A DNA stretch of 64,000 nucleotides, taken from positions 434,001 to 498,000 of the forward strand of contig JANUWI010000008.1 of NCBI GenBank assembly GCA_025504975.1, given 5' to 3'. The notes under the pieces were generated by a model, which did no database searches, was not told the DNA's origin, and worked only from the letters and a program-made list of their open reading frames with translations. A program made the position numbers and the translations under genes. Below are positions 1 to 10,693 of the stretch, one piece after another. This DNA is from Plenodomus lindquistii (taxonomy: Eukaryota > Ascomycota > Dothideomycetes > Pleosporales > Leptosphaeriaceae). Within the stretch, counting starts at the first letter, position 1. The number at the start of each line of letters is the position of its first letter.

Positions 1-981
1 CCAAGTCGCGGAGAGTGCGACATCCCCAAGACAGCCGCCGTCCAAAACCATGGTTCTTAGACGCTGCAAAGTATACCACAGCGAAGATCTAGGAATACTT
101 GGCGCTTTGGTCGTCGCAAGTTGATATTCAGTGCCGTCCAAAGGCACCTGCTTTCATTGACCATGATCGCCGCGTATTCGTGGCCTTTAGAGAGACGTCC
201 ATCATATCGACTCTAATACCCCGCAGTATGACCCAGGAATCATGTTCCTGTACTTTCCTATACCTAGTCCGTGCAGAAGAAGACGAAGGATCGCCGACCC
301 ACATGGCCTGCGGGGTCCGCGGCGTGCGGGAATAATTGCGGTAGAAATCCTTCCTCAAAGTCTGTCGAGCGAATGATGTAGAGGATCCCAGGCGTGCTTG
401 AGCGTGATAATCCTAAAAATACGTGGTCGTGTTGTCTGGGAGTTTATATCATACCATCCAGAATGGGCTTTACACTGGGGGTCATGGAGACCATTCTGCG
501 AGCGGTGGAGCACTAATGCGCAACCTACAACATAACCTCTGATAAGACAATGCAACTATCTCTTGCCTTACAGGGTGAGCACGGTGATGCTGTGTTGTCG
601 CGGCAATAAAGTGACGTGGGAAGCGGTGTCGAAACTGGTAGGTCGCGCGGTGAGCCGATGCCCCGGGCGATACGATTCGGAAGGTCGGTATTGTGCATGG
701 CGAGGTGGAGAAGGTCTTGCTGTACTGCAATGTGTAGAGTCCTTCTGACTGGAGCCTCGTTTAGACTGATGATGTTGTCCTGCGCTTGTGAGCTCATATA
801 TTGATGATCTCCACCGGTCTGTGACAACGGTGGTAGGGGTGTGGAAGTTGAGAAGAGGGGTCGGAAAGTGCATGGTAGACATTGAGAGATAAAAAGAGAG
901 CGACCTTTGCCATTCTGATGTTTTGTATACACACACTTGAACGAGCGGAATTAGTCTATATTATACCTTGCCAACCTCATC
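1..981. other. Upstream region without a supported gene
   Basis: Both strands hold only short overlapping reading frames with Cys/Arg/Ser-rich translations and no recognisable domain. The last part is presumably the promoter and leader of the sulfotransferase-like gene that starts at 982. I see no repeat or RNA gene here. Confidence 0.5.
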
Positions 982-2133
982 ATGCCAGGAAGAATCGAGA
1001 CGACGAGGCCCAGCAATGGACTCAAGCGTCGCGGAGTGTATCTCCTCACACATCCGAGGTCGGCGTCGAATCTCTTCCAAACAATGATGGCAAAGCAACC
1101 GGGTTTCCAGCATTCGAGCTACATCATCTTTGAAGCAAACTTCGGGTTGTTGGGCGAGCTCGTTAACAAGGAGCGCTGGAGTGATTGGTCTGAGGCGGAA
1201 TGGAAGTCTGTCCAAGACTCATTTCAGAAGTGCTTCGATAAGATGCAAGCGGAGTTAGCAGACGCTGAAGCAAAAGTACGTTTCAACATCTCTTTATTGC
1301 GGTAGCGTCAAGAAGTCGGAGCTATCTTGAGCGTGGGGAGAGATACCTACTTATAATGTGGCTGTGGATTCATTCGCAATGTCCCCGCAGGATGGCGTGC
1401 CCGCTTTCGCTTCTGATAGGATGTGCTGACACTGTCCCTATAGGGCAACCAAGTCTTCATCAAGGAACATGCGTTCTTCATGGGACCGAATCAAATGCTC
1501 GAATCTGTTTATGGCGAATCAAATGCCATGCCACCGATCGTCTTACACGCCCGCAATGAGGCTGAGTCTGATCACACCAATCCTTCCAGCCTGCCTGACA
1601 GCATTCTTCTCTCGCTACAGCCAATCTTTCAAATCAGACACCCGATTCTGATGTTTCCCTCCATGCTCCGTTCTCAGATCAAACTAAATTTAGCGGAAGG
1701 TGTGGACCGGAGAATGGCAGCTACAATGTCGCTGCGATTTCCGCGTGACCTGTATGACTGGTACCTCACGCAGGGAGAAGACACAAGTCCAAAAATAATC
1801 GATGCAGACGACATCATGTCTGACAAGGCTGCTGTTCGCCAGCTTTGCTTGGAGACGGGGTTGGATCCAGACTCTGTTCAGTATGAGTGGGCAGCGCGAG
1901 AAGAACAAGATCCGCTGAAGAAGGTCATGCTCGACAAGATCAGCACATCCACAGGTATCCTGCCAGGCTTGGAAGCTCGTGGTTTGGACCTGGAAACTGA
2001 GAAAGCAAAGTGGAAAGCTGAGTTCGGAAATGAAGATGGCGAGCTCATGGCAAAGTACGTTCGAGATGCTATGCCAGATTACGAATACTTGCACAGTCAA
2101 CGAGTGCGTTCATTGCAGCCACATAATCCATAG
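982..2133 (+). CDS. Sulfotransferase-like P-loop protein
   Basis: Two exons, 982-1275 and 1444-2133, join in phase 0 across a 168-bp GTACGT...TATAG intron and give 327 residues. The N-terminus has the motif THPRSASNLFQ at about residues 23-33, which resembles the 5'-phosphosulfate binding loop of sulfotransferases (PRSGS/T-type) and is the main evidence for the family. The rest is a soluble alpha/beta-looking chain with conserved Trp and Asp/Glu-rich helices. No signal peptide or membrane segment is visible. The substrate cannot be told; fungal relatives are usually annotated only as P-loop NTPase or sulfotransferase-like. The stop at 2131-2133 follows directly on coding-like sequence, but a further short 3' exon cannot be excluded. 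Confidence 0.7.
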
Positions 2134-4496
2134 GCACTATTGGTGTCGCAAATGCGCAGCCAGTTGCTGACAGTACTACGATCCACAATACTTCAATTTA
2201 TCATGTGACAAAGTTTCAGCAGGACTGTGGAATGCTTGCGTAACGTCTGGCGACCTTCAGAAGGTATTGTGATCCCGAGTATTTGAATGCATTACCCAAA
2301 AGCGATGCCGAGCTCCGTGGCTCTGCCCTGTCCATCGCTCAGGATTTTCACCGGCCCAGGACCGTGCGTGTAATCGTTCTTGTGGTCGCTCGATGCATTG
2401 AAAAGCGTACACACATTCATCGCTCTCACCGTTGAGCACTGACGTCACATCGGTGATCCTATGGCCAGTCAATAACGGGAATGAATACGCTGACACATGG
2501 CTCCGTCTGGAAGTCCATGCGTCCCATGGCTACCTTGCTTCGGTGATCTAAGTCGTCATTGGACGTTCAGAGGTGATCTTCTGCAAGGCTGCGGCACAGT
2601 TGTGTGAACCAGTAAGAGATGGAAGACCTAAGCGGACCAGGAACCCCGCAGTGTCACACCTCCACGGCGACCCCGGATGGAGTTTTTTGTGTTTTCATCG
2701 CCCAAATTTGACAAGCTGACGATGTTCTCTTCCCCGATATTGTCGCATGCGAGCGTATGGACAACAGCGTAGTCTGGCGGCGAAAAGTGATCCTTGTCGC
2801 CTCACGGATTCGCCGCTTCCAATGAAGAGATGTATGGTAAGGACTTCAAGTGTGATACCCTGGCCACGTTTGCGCGACGTTGGGAATGTCTCTGCGTTTC
2901 ACCAGTGTACAAACCGTGATAGCTTCAACGGCTATCAGACGCGTGCGCACCGCTGCCAGAAGGCCTCTGGAAGCAAGCCTAAGGAGACGTTTCTTTGGCC
3001 AATGTTGATGCTAGTACGATCTTGGCCCTCTCATGTTGCAGGTGGCTTGCATGTCCGGTCAGAGAAGCCTGCGAAAACCTGTTCCACTGCTGTCCGCCAA
3101 TCTCCTCCATACTGTAGATTTCCCCTTTCTCACGCAGGGTGTACGTTCCCTAAAAAAAAGATTCGTGCACCCCAGACATCTGCCCGGAAATCACGCCTGC
3201 AAACAAACTCGAGTGGAACTCTCTTGATGCATGCAGGGCGTTCAGGGTACCTTCTTCAGCCTGACGCCATACGTAGACGTGAAACGCGTCTTGAGACAGG
3301 CACGCTCGGAGGTTATGACTGTGCATATGCAGCTAATCTGGCTTCATAGCCATCGCGATGTTTAGATGCGAACCATCACAAGGCTGGCACCAGTCATCCC
3401 TTATCACCTCGATGTCGAAACTTGTGGCAACATAGGCGTAACCTTATGTAGAAGCCGTTCGTTGGCATTCATCTGTTAACGGGATCTCCTCTCGTTGGAC
3501 CCCCATTCTCCACATACTTGGCAGAGCGCACCGACGTGTTGCGCACCGATGGCTGCGCGTCCCACAGTATTGGTTCCTGGGATGGATCGCGTTCCCTACC
3601 GCACGTGCGCTTTGGACAACTCGGTCTCCTGGTCGCAGTATGGACCATATGCACAGACCTGTGCGCACACTCTGTGCTGAAGAGGCTGCTACGCAATGAT
3701 TTTGGTCGCTACAGATAGACATGTATCCGCCGTATGATCTTTCGCGGCGGCCAGTAGTGCCCAGAGTTATGCATCCTGACTGAAGTCCAGCATAGATGCA
3801 AGACATTTTTACTACCCCACAAGCTCTACTGAATCCTTGATGTACAGATCCTGGGTAGATATGTTGACAGATTCCACAAGTCCAGTACGAGAGGTTTTCG
3901 GGCTCTATGTAGCGGAGCAACGTCCACATCTGGCCGAATGCCCGGCCGATTGGATGGTGGTGAATACCATTGGCTGGAACCGGGTAAGCGCCGTCTCGCA
4001 GCCCCATCCTAAAGGGGAAGATCCAGCGACCATATTGGCGGAACCTATCCATGTGCCATGAACGGAGCCTCCGACCCTGCATCCGCAGGTTGTTGGAAAG
4101 AGATGCGGCGATGCAGCGAAGCCGTGTGAGAGAAGCGTCCATACCGAAATTACGTTGCTCTGTGCACAGATACCGGTGCGTCGTTTGCGTGCCGCGCAAA
4201 GATCGGTTTGGTATGTTTCGTGGTGGTCCTAGTGCAGTCGGATTCTTTGAAATACATCTGTATATTAGCCTTCAGGCACACTCTCGAATAGCCCATCGAC
4301 AATTCAATACTTCAACCATTTTCCACTTGCGGGCAATATCACACTCTTTGCCCTAGCTGTACTGCATACCATTAGTCTTTGTCAGATACCATCATTCACA
4401 TCGAGAATCCGCTGCACTTGCCCCACTAGTGTCAGCCATTCGACTGCAGCCCCTTCCTACCAACGCCCTGTATGACATCTGATGTGAATCTGCATC
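2134..4496. other. Gene-poor stretch, no supported gene
   Basis: About 2.4 kb. The longest open frames (2747-3349 on +, 3444-4199 on -) translate to Cys/Arg/Trp/His-rich sequence with no domain, typical of chance frames. Base composition does not look AT-shifted, so this is not an obvious RIP-degraded transposon. Short coding-like patches, such as the frame around 3837-4061 on +, could be remnants of a decayed gene, but I cannot name one. Confidence 0.45.
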
Positions 4497-5377
4497 ATGT
4501 CGTCAAGCTCAGCTTCGACCGATATCCAACCAGAACGAGTCTTCGCTCGTGAGCTGCACTTGCACCAGCATCGGTCGACCTCGCCGCTTCCCAGGCCACG
4601 TCAGTACTCGACAGAGCTGAGCTCCATTGGGTCCCTCTTTACCCACACCGAGTCGGAACACTGGCCCAGAGTGCTTGGCGACCTGACTGACGACGAGAAT
4701 GCGCCTCATTCAACTCCAGTAACGCCGAGGACGATACGTGCTGTCCCTGAACGCACAGCAACTGCCAATGGTCATACATACCAAGGGAGCCCGCCAACAC
4801 CTACTTCTACACCTCCACAAGCGTACTTGCCTGCAGAAGAGTATCCAGAGTTCCTTCGCCAGCACATGAGCCGGGGAACATTGAGGGATAGAGGTCGTAC
4901 GTAAAACGTGTTTTTTCGCATTGTCCCCCCTCTTCAGATTCCCAGTCTCCATTCCTTCGTTGGGATGTAATAAAGTCGGAGTCGGAACAACAACCTGTAA
5001 CGTAGCGCTGCACTATCGGCCTCCTATACTTTAGATTCTCCGATTTTCACATACCGTTGACTTACAAATGACAAATTGCAGGTCGCTCAAGTGACGTGTC
5101 ACCTTCGCGCCGTTCAACGACAGACACCAAAGCCATCCCGTATCGAACACGTCGTGGCGAGATCCCCATGGGTAGTCAGCAAGAACATACGGCATTTTCC
5201 GTCAGGGACACGGTCCCGCCCTCCTCCGTATATACCGTCGACGTCGACGATGCCCCTATCAGACAGGAGCTTGCTGTGTCTGGCGGCCCCTGGTCCCCTG
5301 TAACACTATTCCACACAGGGGAATCTACCGATGAACAACATCCTGAATACACGGTGGAATATCGTGGACGGTCGTGA
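4497..5377 (+). CDS. Hypothetical disordered Ser/Thr/Pro-rich protein
   Basis: Exons 4497-4896 and 5082-5377 join across a 185-bp GTACGT...TTGCAG intron that splits an Arg codon (C|GT) and give 231 residues. The reading frame stays open across the join and both sides share the same Ser/Pro/Thr/Arg-rich, low-hydrophobicity character. No signal peptide, membrane segment or recognised domain is present, so it is probably largely disordered. I do not recognise the family. The coding call rests on the clean splice, good phase and consistent composition; function is unknown. Confidence 0.55.
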
Positions 5378-6202
5378 GCTTTCTCAGTCTCCGACGTCGT
5401 AGAAGGCAGGTGCGCCCTGCCTCTAACCCTCCAACCCATGCCATACGCCCCTCATGCTGGTGGTGGGTGTAGTCAAAGATTCTTTCTTTTTCTGTTCTCG
5501 CATGTGGGCTTGTCAAGTCATCAAGGTGCCAAGTTGGGTATCAGGCGCCTGCGCAGCTAGGATATGGCGGGTCCAAAAGCCTTTGCCGCATATTTGTTGT
5601 TCTCCTACACTCTCTCTTGATCTCTCAATATAACTTCGTTCATTCACCTCGCTTCTCTGTCCAAAAGAATCGAGATCCGTTGGTCTCGTTTGAGAGGTCT
5701 CACCCTGGCTTGTTTCTGTCGTCGAGAGCTCATCAGTCACGCCTTCAGAGCCGCAGCATGATTTCCAAATATGAGATAGCTGTGTTTTGAAAGGCCAGTT
5801 TTATGTACCAGGGCGTGCAGGTTGGAGCGTGACGGAGCAGACTATATACTCTGCGCAAGAGGTGGCCCGAGAAGGTGTGCTGGCAGTTTGGAGGCGCAGG
5901 CGCAGGTGGCGGTGCTGCTGGTCACACAGACGCCTAGAACAACCGCCCTCTCTTTCGGTGCTGCCGGTACAACGTTGCTGCGCAACTCGGCGCGAGCGCC
6001 ATTGATCGATGCATGCGATGTTACCATCATGGACGTTACGATAAAGATCGTCATTCATTGTCGCTAGCTCATGCCTCGGTCCCTGAAGCACGGACGATTT
6101 TGAGTGGCAGCCGCAGCATTTCGCGCTCGGTCTCACCGGTACTCACACAACTCACAGTATACCTTTTGCTCTGCCAGGCGACCCCGGTACTGAACATAGA
6201 TC
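5378..6202. other. Intergenic region before SDHAF1
   Basis: Several 60-110 codon frames overlap on both strands, but none has an ATG start together with a recognisable domain. One frame on the minus strand (5842-6054) begins with ATG and a hydrophobic stretch, but is only 70 codons and unsupported otherwise. The last part should contain the promoter of the LYR gene starting at 6203. Confidence 0.45.
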
Positions 6203-6551
6203 ATGGTGAGGTTGTCGGGACTCCAGAAAGACGTCCTGTCGCTCTATCGACAATGCCTGAGAGCTGTGAGACAGAAGCCTGAGGTGAGTCTTCTATTGAT
6301 CCGTTGACTCTCTAGATGCAAGGCTAACAACCAGCAGGAGACAAAATCGCACTTTCGCGACTTTGCACGGTAAGACAAGCAGCAAGACAACTATCTTTGA
6401 GATTCAGGCTGATCATTGTGCAAGGGCTGAGTTTCACAAACATCTGCATGTAGGCAAGAAAGACTTTGGCACTATTGAGTACTTGTTACGGAAGGGCCGA
6501 AACCAATTGGAATCGTGGTCAGACCCTGGGATCAAGGATATCCGTCGATGA
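6203..6551 (+). CDS. SDHAF1: Succinate dehydrogenase assembly factor 1 (LYR protein)
   Basis: Three short exons, 6203-6283, 6338-6369 and 6425-6551, give 79 residues, so no single open frame reveals this gene. The N-terminus reads MVRLSGLQKDVLSLYRQCLR, which contains the LYR motif (LYR at residues 14-16). The remainder matches the SDHAF1/Sdh6 pattern: HFRDFAR, then AEFHKHL, then DFGTIEYLLRKGRNQLE and a PGIKDIR end. Family members act in the mitochondrial matrix, where they bind the SDH iron-sulfur subunit and help insert and protect its clusters. Length is normal for the family. Intron 1 ends in a tandem CAGCAG acceptor (6332-6337), so a form with one extra Gln is possible. Confidence 0.9.
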
Positions 6552-7062
6552 CAAGCCCGAGAATTGTTTCTCGAGATGATGCGCTTGATGCGTGATCGCG
6601 GAAGCAATGTGTTCCCCCGTCGCAGGAATGGCGTGCCAGCGAAGAGCAATGCGACAACCTGACATCGGGTCAGACGGCAACTTGAATCAAAATGTCTTCA
6701 TCAACAATCGAACAGGATTGCAGAGTTCTCATGAAGACGTTCTGACACACGCATACAAAGAGATCAACCTACCAATGAGAACGTTTCATGTGATAGGACA
6801 GTAGAACTCAAGAAACGCTGGAAATTTCTCACTTGGTCTGGTGGTCGTGAGAACAGTCGCGAACTCGACGATCACCTGCTTTGCAAGGACCATAGCAACA
6901 TCTTCAAAGTCAGCGTCTCATGATGTTGCCCGTTTGGGACCGTCCTGGCATCGTGGGCGTCAGCATCGAAAGCTCTAGAATACACCCGAAGTAACTCCGA
7001 ACATCCTCACATGTCACCTCCGCATCACAATGACCCAACACAACGATGCTCGCCACGACCAC
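6552..7062. other. Intergenic region between SDHAF1 and Hsp20
   Basis: No gene is supported. An imperfect heat-shock-like element (GAA..CTC..GAA) lies at 6968-6980, upstream of the perfect one at 7063. The rest looks like a 3' flank and promoter sequence. Confidence 0.45.
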
Positions 7063-7075
7063 GAATTTTCGAGAA
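7063..7075 (+). promoter_or_regulatory. Heat-shock element, perfect three-unit
   Basis: The sequence GAATTTTCGAGAA is a perfect alternating GAAnnTTCnnGAA array, the binding site of heat-shock factor Hsf1. It sits 15 bp before a TATA box and about 90 bp before the first in-frame ATG of the Hsp20 gene. A second, imperfect trimer lies at 6968-6980. Confidence 0.8.
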
Positions 7076-7089
7076 TCTCATCCCTCAAG

Positions 7090-7095
7090 TATAAG
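7090..7095 (+). promoter_or_regulatory. TATA box of the Hsp20 gene
   Basis: TATAAG, positioned just downstream of the heat-shock element and 64 bp before the upstream in-frame ATG at 7154. The layout is typical of a heat-inducible fungal promoter. Confidence 0.6.
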
Positions 7096-7153
7096 AAGAC
7101 CTCGAGATCATCTCTAAATCCATTCATCAGAACAAACAACAATCAAATCGTCT

Positions 7154-7873
7154 ATGCAACCTCTACGCTCAACACTCAACCGCATCGTTCCACGCAACAT
7201 CAAACCTCACCGCATCACCAAGCCAACAACAACAACCCGTCCATTCACCACCACACTACCAACCGCAAACATGTCTCTCTTCCCACGCTTCACACAAGAG
7301 TTCGCACCCATCTTCCGTCTCTTTGACGAGTACGACCGCCAAGCCTTCCGCAACATCGACCGGGACTTTCAATCCGTGCGCTCCTTCACTCCAAAGTTCG
7401 ACGTCAAGGAGACCAAGGACTCGTACGAACTGCACGGCGAACTCCCCGGCATCGAGCAGAAGGACATCAACATTGAATGGACCGACAACAACACCATCAC
7501 CATTTCCGGACGCCACGAGCACGTCCGCGAAGACGGCCAGCGTCCTCAAGGCTTCATTGAGAATGGAAACGACGCCGAGCAGAAGAAGCTAGAGTCGCAC
7601 CAGCCTAGGGTCGAAGACGAAGCTGCGGAGAGCAAGAACACCAAAGTTGCTACGCAGAACCAGAAGACGGATGTAGCTCAGCACAAGGATGGAAATCAGA
7701 CTAGGTACTGGGTTAGCGAGCGCTCGGTTGGTGAGTTCCACCGTAGCTTTGCTTTCCCGGCTAGGGTGGATCAGGATGCCGTGAAGGCTAGTCTTAAGAA
7801 TGGTATCTTGAGTATTGTGGTGCCTAAGGCGTCGGCGCCGCAGGGAAGGAAGGTTAACATCGCTATCGAGTGA
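7154..7873 (+). CDS. Small heat shock protein, Hsp20/alpha-crystallin family
   Basis: A single-exon chaperone that would hold unfolding proteins in large oligomers. The alpha-crystallin domain runs from about FDVKETKDSYELHGELPG to the end, with the conserved GILSIVVPK C-terminal strand. A long charged insertion rich in Gln/Lys/Glu interrupts the domain, as in other fungal Hsp30-type proteins. Two in-frame ATGs exist. The one at 7271 (MSLFPRF) matches the usual family start and has an A at -3 (200 residues). The one at 7154 adds 39 residues that are rich in Arg/Lys/Thr, lack Asp and Glu, and include RPFTTT, so they resemble a mitochondrial presequence. Which start is used is open. The promoter carries a perfect heat-shock element. 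Confidence 0.9.
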   Translation: MQPLRSTLNRIVPRNIKPHRITKPTTTTRPFTTTLPTANMSLFPRFTQEFAPIFRLFDEYDRQAFRNIDRDFQSVRSFTPKFDVKETKDSYELHGELPGIEQKDINIEWTDNNTITISGRHEHVREDGQRPQGFIENGNDAEQKKLESHQPRVEDEAAESKNTKVATQNQKTDVAQHKDGNQTRYWVSERSVGEFHRSFAFPARVDQDAVKASLKNGILSIVVPKASAPQGRKVNIAIE

Positions 7874-8144
7874 ATGGGAATTGAGTAAGAGTTGAAAGTG
7901 CTGGGAATTCTGAGATGGCATCTGGGTTTGGAGTAAACTGCACTTGACTGGTGTCGATGAAATGATTGAATGTTCTCTCCTTTAGCGAATTGTTCGGGCG
8001 TTGCAACGGTATTGATTAGTTTCTTAAAATCAAATTTCGTCATATCTTATTAGCCTCTTTCCCAGTCCACACTTCCCCAATTCACATTCTCACACAGCCC
8101 ATTCCCTCACTGCAACATCCCAATCCCCGATCAACACCCCTACC

Positions 8145-9067
8145 CTACTCAAACGCCATCCTCAACTTCAGCAAATCACCCCTCTCCACATCCCCCCTCT
8201 TCCCCTCAACCTCCTCCATATCCCACACACAACTCACATACCTCCCCCCAACCACTCCCCCCTCTGACCCGCCAACCAAACCACCGTATCCCCCGGCACC
8301 TCAGCCTTATCCGGAAACCTATTCCTAATCTTCTCTGGCGCCACACCCTCTGAGATCTTCGTCTTGATCGCGCCAGGATTCACACCATACGTGAGTAACC
8401 CTTTCTCCGCATATCCCAGCGCCAAGCCCTCTGTCCAGCGCAAGATGGCCAGTTTGCTGGAGCGGTATGCGCCGGAGCCTGAACGCGCGCTGAGGGCGCC
8501 GGAGGAGGATACGTTGATTTGGGTGCAGAGTGCGCTGGGGTCTGAGGCGCGTGTTGAGAGGAGGAGGGGGAGGAAGGTATGTGTCATGTTGAAGAGACCG
8601 CGGATATTGACTTCGTAGGTGCGCCAGTAGACGTCTGGGTCTGTGGAGAGGAAGAGGGCGTCCCGGGTTCCATGTGTGCGGCGTTGTTGACGACGATGTC
8701 GAGACGGTTGTTGAAGGCTTCTGATAGGTTGTCGTATGTTTTTTTGACGCTGGGTGGGTTGGAGATGTCCACGGTGTAGCTGTAAACTTTGGGTTCGGGA
8801 CGGGACGCTTCTTTGGCAGCGTCTTTGAGCTTGGTGGTGATGAGGTTGTCGGAGACGCCGTCCGTGGAGATCGCAGACTGCGATGGCGGAGGCGCCTGCT
8901 CGAGCGAAAGCTGTAGCGATTGCGTAGCCAACGCCATCTTCGTATGCTGCGCCGGTGATGAAAACACGTTTACCAGATAGATCGAGTTTGAGAAGAGAGA
9001 TGTAGTCGTAGGATGTAGAGTGATGTTTTGCAAAATAGGCGCCAGAAAACGCCATCTTGTTAGCCAT
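8145..9067 (-). pseudogene. Short-chain dehydrogenase/reductase, frameshifted
   Basis: An SDR-type NAD(P)-dependent oxidoreductase. The start (ATG at 9067) is followed by the cofactor motif VFITGAAYEDGVGYAIA. The expected middle, including NNAAHMEP, is in another frame (about 8665-8865). The first frame then returns with the VNIRGLF, SSSGALS and YRSSK (Tyr-x-x-x-Lys) elements. A third shift lies in a run of six G at about 8245-8250; beyond it a family-like end (RYVSCVWDMEE...) stays open to a stop at 8145-8147. The shifts are about 8863-8870 (one extra base or two lost), 8659-8668 (one lost) and the G run (one lost). It is either a recent pseudogene or a stretch with sequencing errors; two of the three sites are runs of C or G. 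The uninterrupted frame encodes 277 residues but lacks NNAG, so it should not be active. Confidence 0.75.
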
Positions 9068-9526
9068 CCTAGTATATTGGAATCAGTATACTAATTAATG
9101 GTTCTGGTGTGTAGATAGATGGAAAGAATATGTGAGGAAGAGAGAAGATGTCTTCTCAAGAACGAGGCTGGTATCAGACAGACATTCTGGATTCTAGCAT
9201 GCATGACGTGACTTGCGCGCTGACGATCGATCAATCCACTACTTACTGGTCACTAATTCCTGCAGGAAGTAACATTTCAATATCCCTAAAAGATCAAATG
9301 CCGGTATAAGAAGGTGGAACTCTAAACGTAACTACGAACGTACTTTGAATTGAGTATACGTGAAGATGGAAGCACTTTACCAAGGCGACGAACATGGCGA
9401 ACCCAGCCTCGTACAGAACACTACTTAAAAATACTGTAGCCACAGTTTCAAAACATAGTCTACGCTTCCTGACAAGTCCTGTGAATCATTACTTTTGTCT
9501 ATTCACCATTCATACCCAATATACCT
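9068..9526. other. Intergenic region between the SDR start and HIS1 end
   Basis: AT-richer spacer holding the promoter of the minus-strand SDR and the 3' end of HIS1. No gene or repeat is seen. Confidence 0.5.
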
Positions 9527-10693
9527 CTAATCTCCGGTTCTCGAGTTCTCAATCTTCGTGACAATCAGATCACTCGCCCCAATCTCCGTCAACTTATCCA
9601 TAGCAATCGCAATATCTTTCCTCAAGACCATAGCTTGCACAGCCAACCATCCGTCTTCCTCCAGCGCGTTAACAGTAGGTGCACGTCGCCCCGGTGTGAT
9701 CTTGCGTGCGGCATCAAGGTGGGAGCGCTCGATGTTGTAGGTGCAAAGAACGTATTTTTGCGCAGCTGTTGTAGTGTCAACTTGTGTTCTGTAGAGTGTC
9801 AGGGGTATTGGGAGACGGAGAACATACTAATAACACCCTTTATCCTGGCAGTTATGAGCTCAACGAGTTTGGGATCTGAAGGGTGTTTCGACTTGATGAG
9901 GATCGCGCTCGAGCTAACAACTGTGGAGATTGCCTTCAGTCCTGCTGCGCGCATCGTCTCGCCCGACTCCACGAGATCGACAATGCCGTCTGCGACTCCG
10001 AGGGCGCATGCGGCCTCAACACTGCCACCAACATACTTGATAACAGTCCTGAGCTTTGCGTCGCCGTTTGTTGCGCCATTTGTATTGCCAGCCTGCTCTG
10101 CCTCGAGTCTCCGGAAGTATTGCTCAGCAAGGTTTGTAAAGCTCGTAACGACGTTTTTGCCGATTAGATCCTCTGGCTTGGCTAGGTCGCCTTTGGCTGG
10201 GACCTGGACTTGCAGGCTACATTTTCCAAATTCAAGATCCAGGACCTCTTCCACACCTTGTGTGTCTGTGGGTGGCACGACGCATTCATGCTCGGCAACT
10301 TGGTCGCGACCAGTTATACCCAGGTCTACACGGCCTTCGCCAACGAATGTGGGAATGTCGGCGGCGGGGAGGAAGACGAGCGCGAGGGGGAGATTTTTGA
10401 CGAGCGCGATATCGAGACGTGAGTGGCGGTGGAATTGAATGTCTGAGCCGTGGAGGAGATCGAGGCAGACTTGGTGGAGGCGGCCCTCTACGGGGTTTGT
10501 GAGTACTGAGAATATCGAAACTAGGAGGGTATTGTAATTGCTTACTCTTAGGTACTGCAAAGAGTAGCCGGTCATTGAGACTGTAGCCCAAAGTGTCAGT
10601 CAGGAATGGCAAACTCCTGCTGCCCGCGCGCGCTCTTTGCACAATTTCTTCTTCTAGGCTTTTTGCGCCATTCGCGCCATTGGTGTGTGGCAT
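9527..10693 (-). CDS. HIS1: ATP phosphoribosyltransferase
   Basis: Catalyses the first step of histidine synthesis, joining ATP and PRPP to phosphoribosyl-ATP. Three exons (10546-10693, 9828-10487, 9527-9765) join in phase and give 348 residues. The first intron splits a Lys codon so that VPK|KGRLHQ is restored. The second (GTATGT...AACAG) splits a Thr codon and restores VIT|AQKYVLCTYNIER. Recognisable blocks are DLGITGRDQVAE, VTSFTNLAEQYF, YVGGSVEAACALGVADGIVDLVESG and the C-terminal regulatory part with KITPGRRAPTVN and ASDLIVTKIENSR. The start is the ATG at 10693; an apparent upstream extension begins with TTG, not ATG. A Gcn4/CPC1-type site lies 350 bp upstream. Confidence 0.95.

Noticed and set aside
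2747..3349. 200-codon plus-strand frame
   Set aside because: No domain, chance-like composition and no splice partners found.
3444..4199. 251-codon minus-strand frame
   Set aside because: Rich in Cys, Arg, Trp and His with no domain or hydrophobic pattern; typical of a chance frame.
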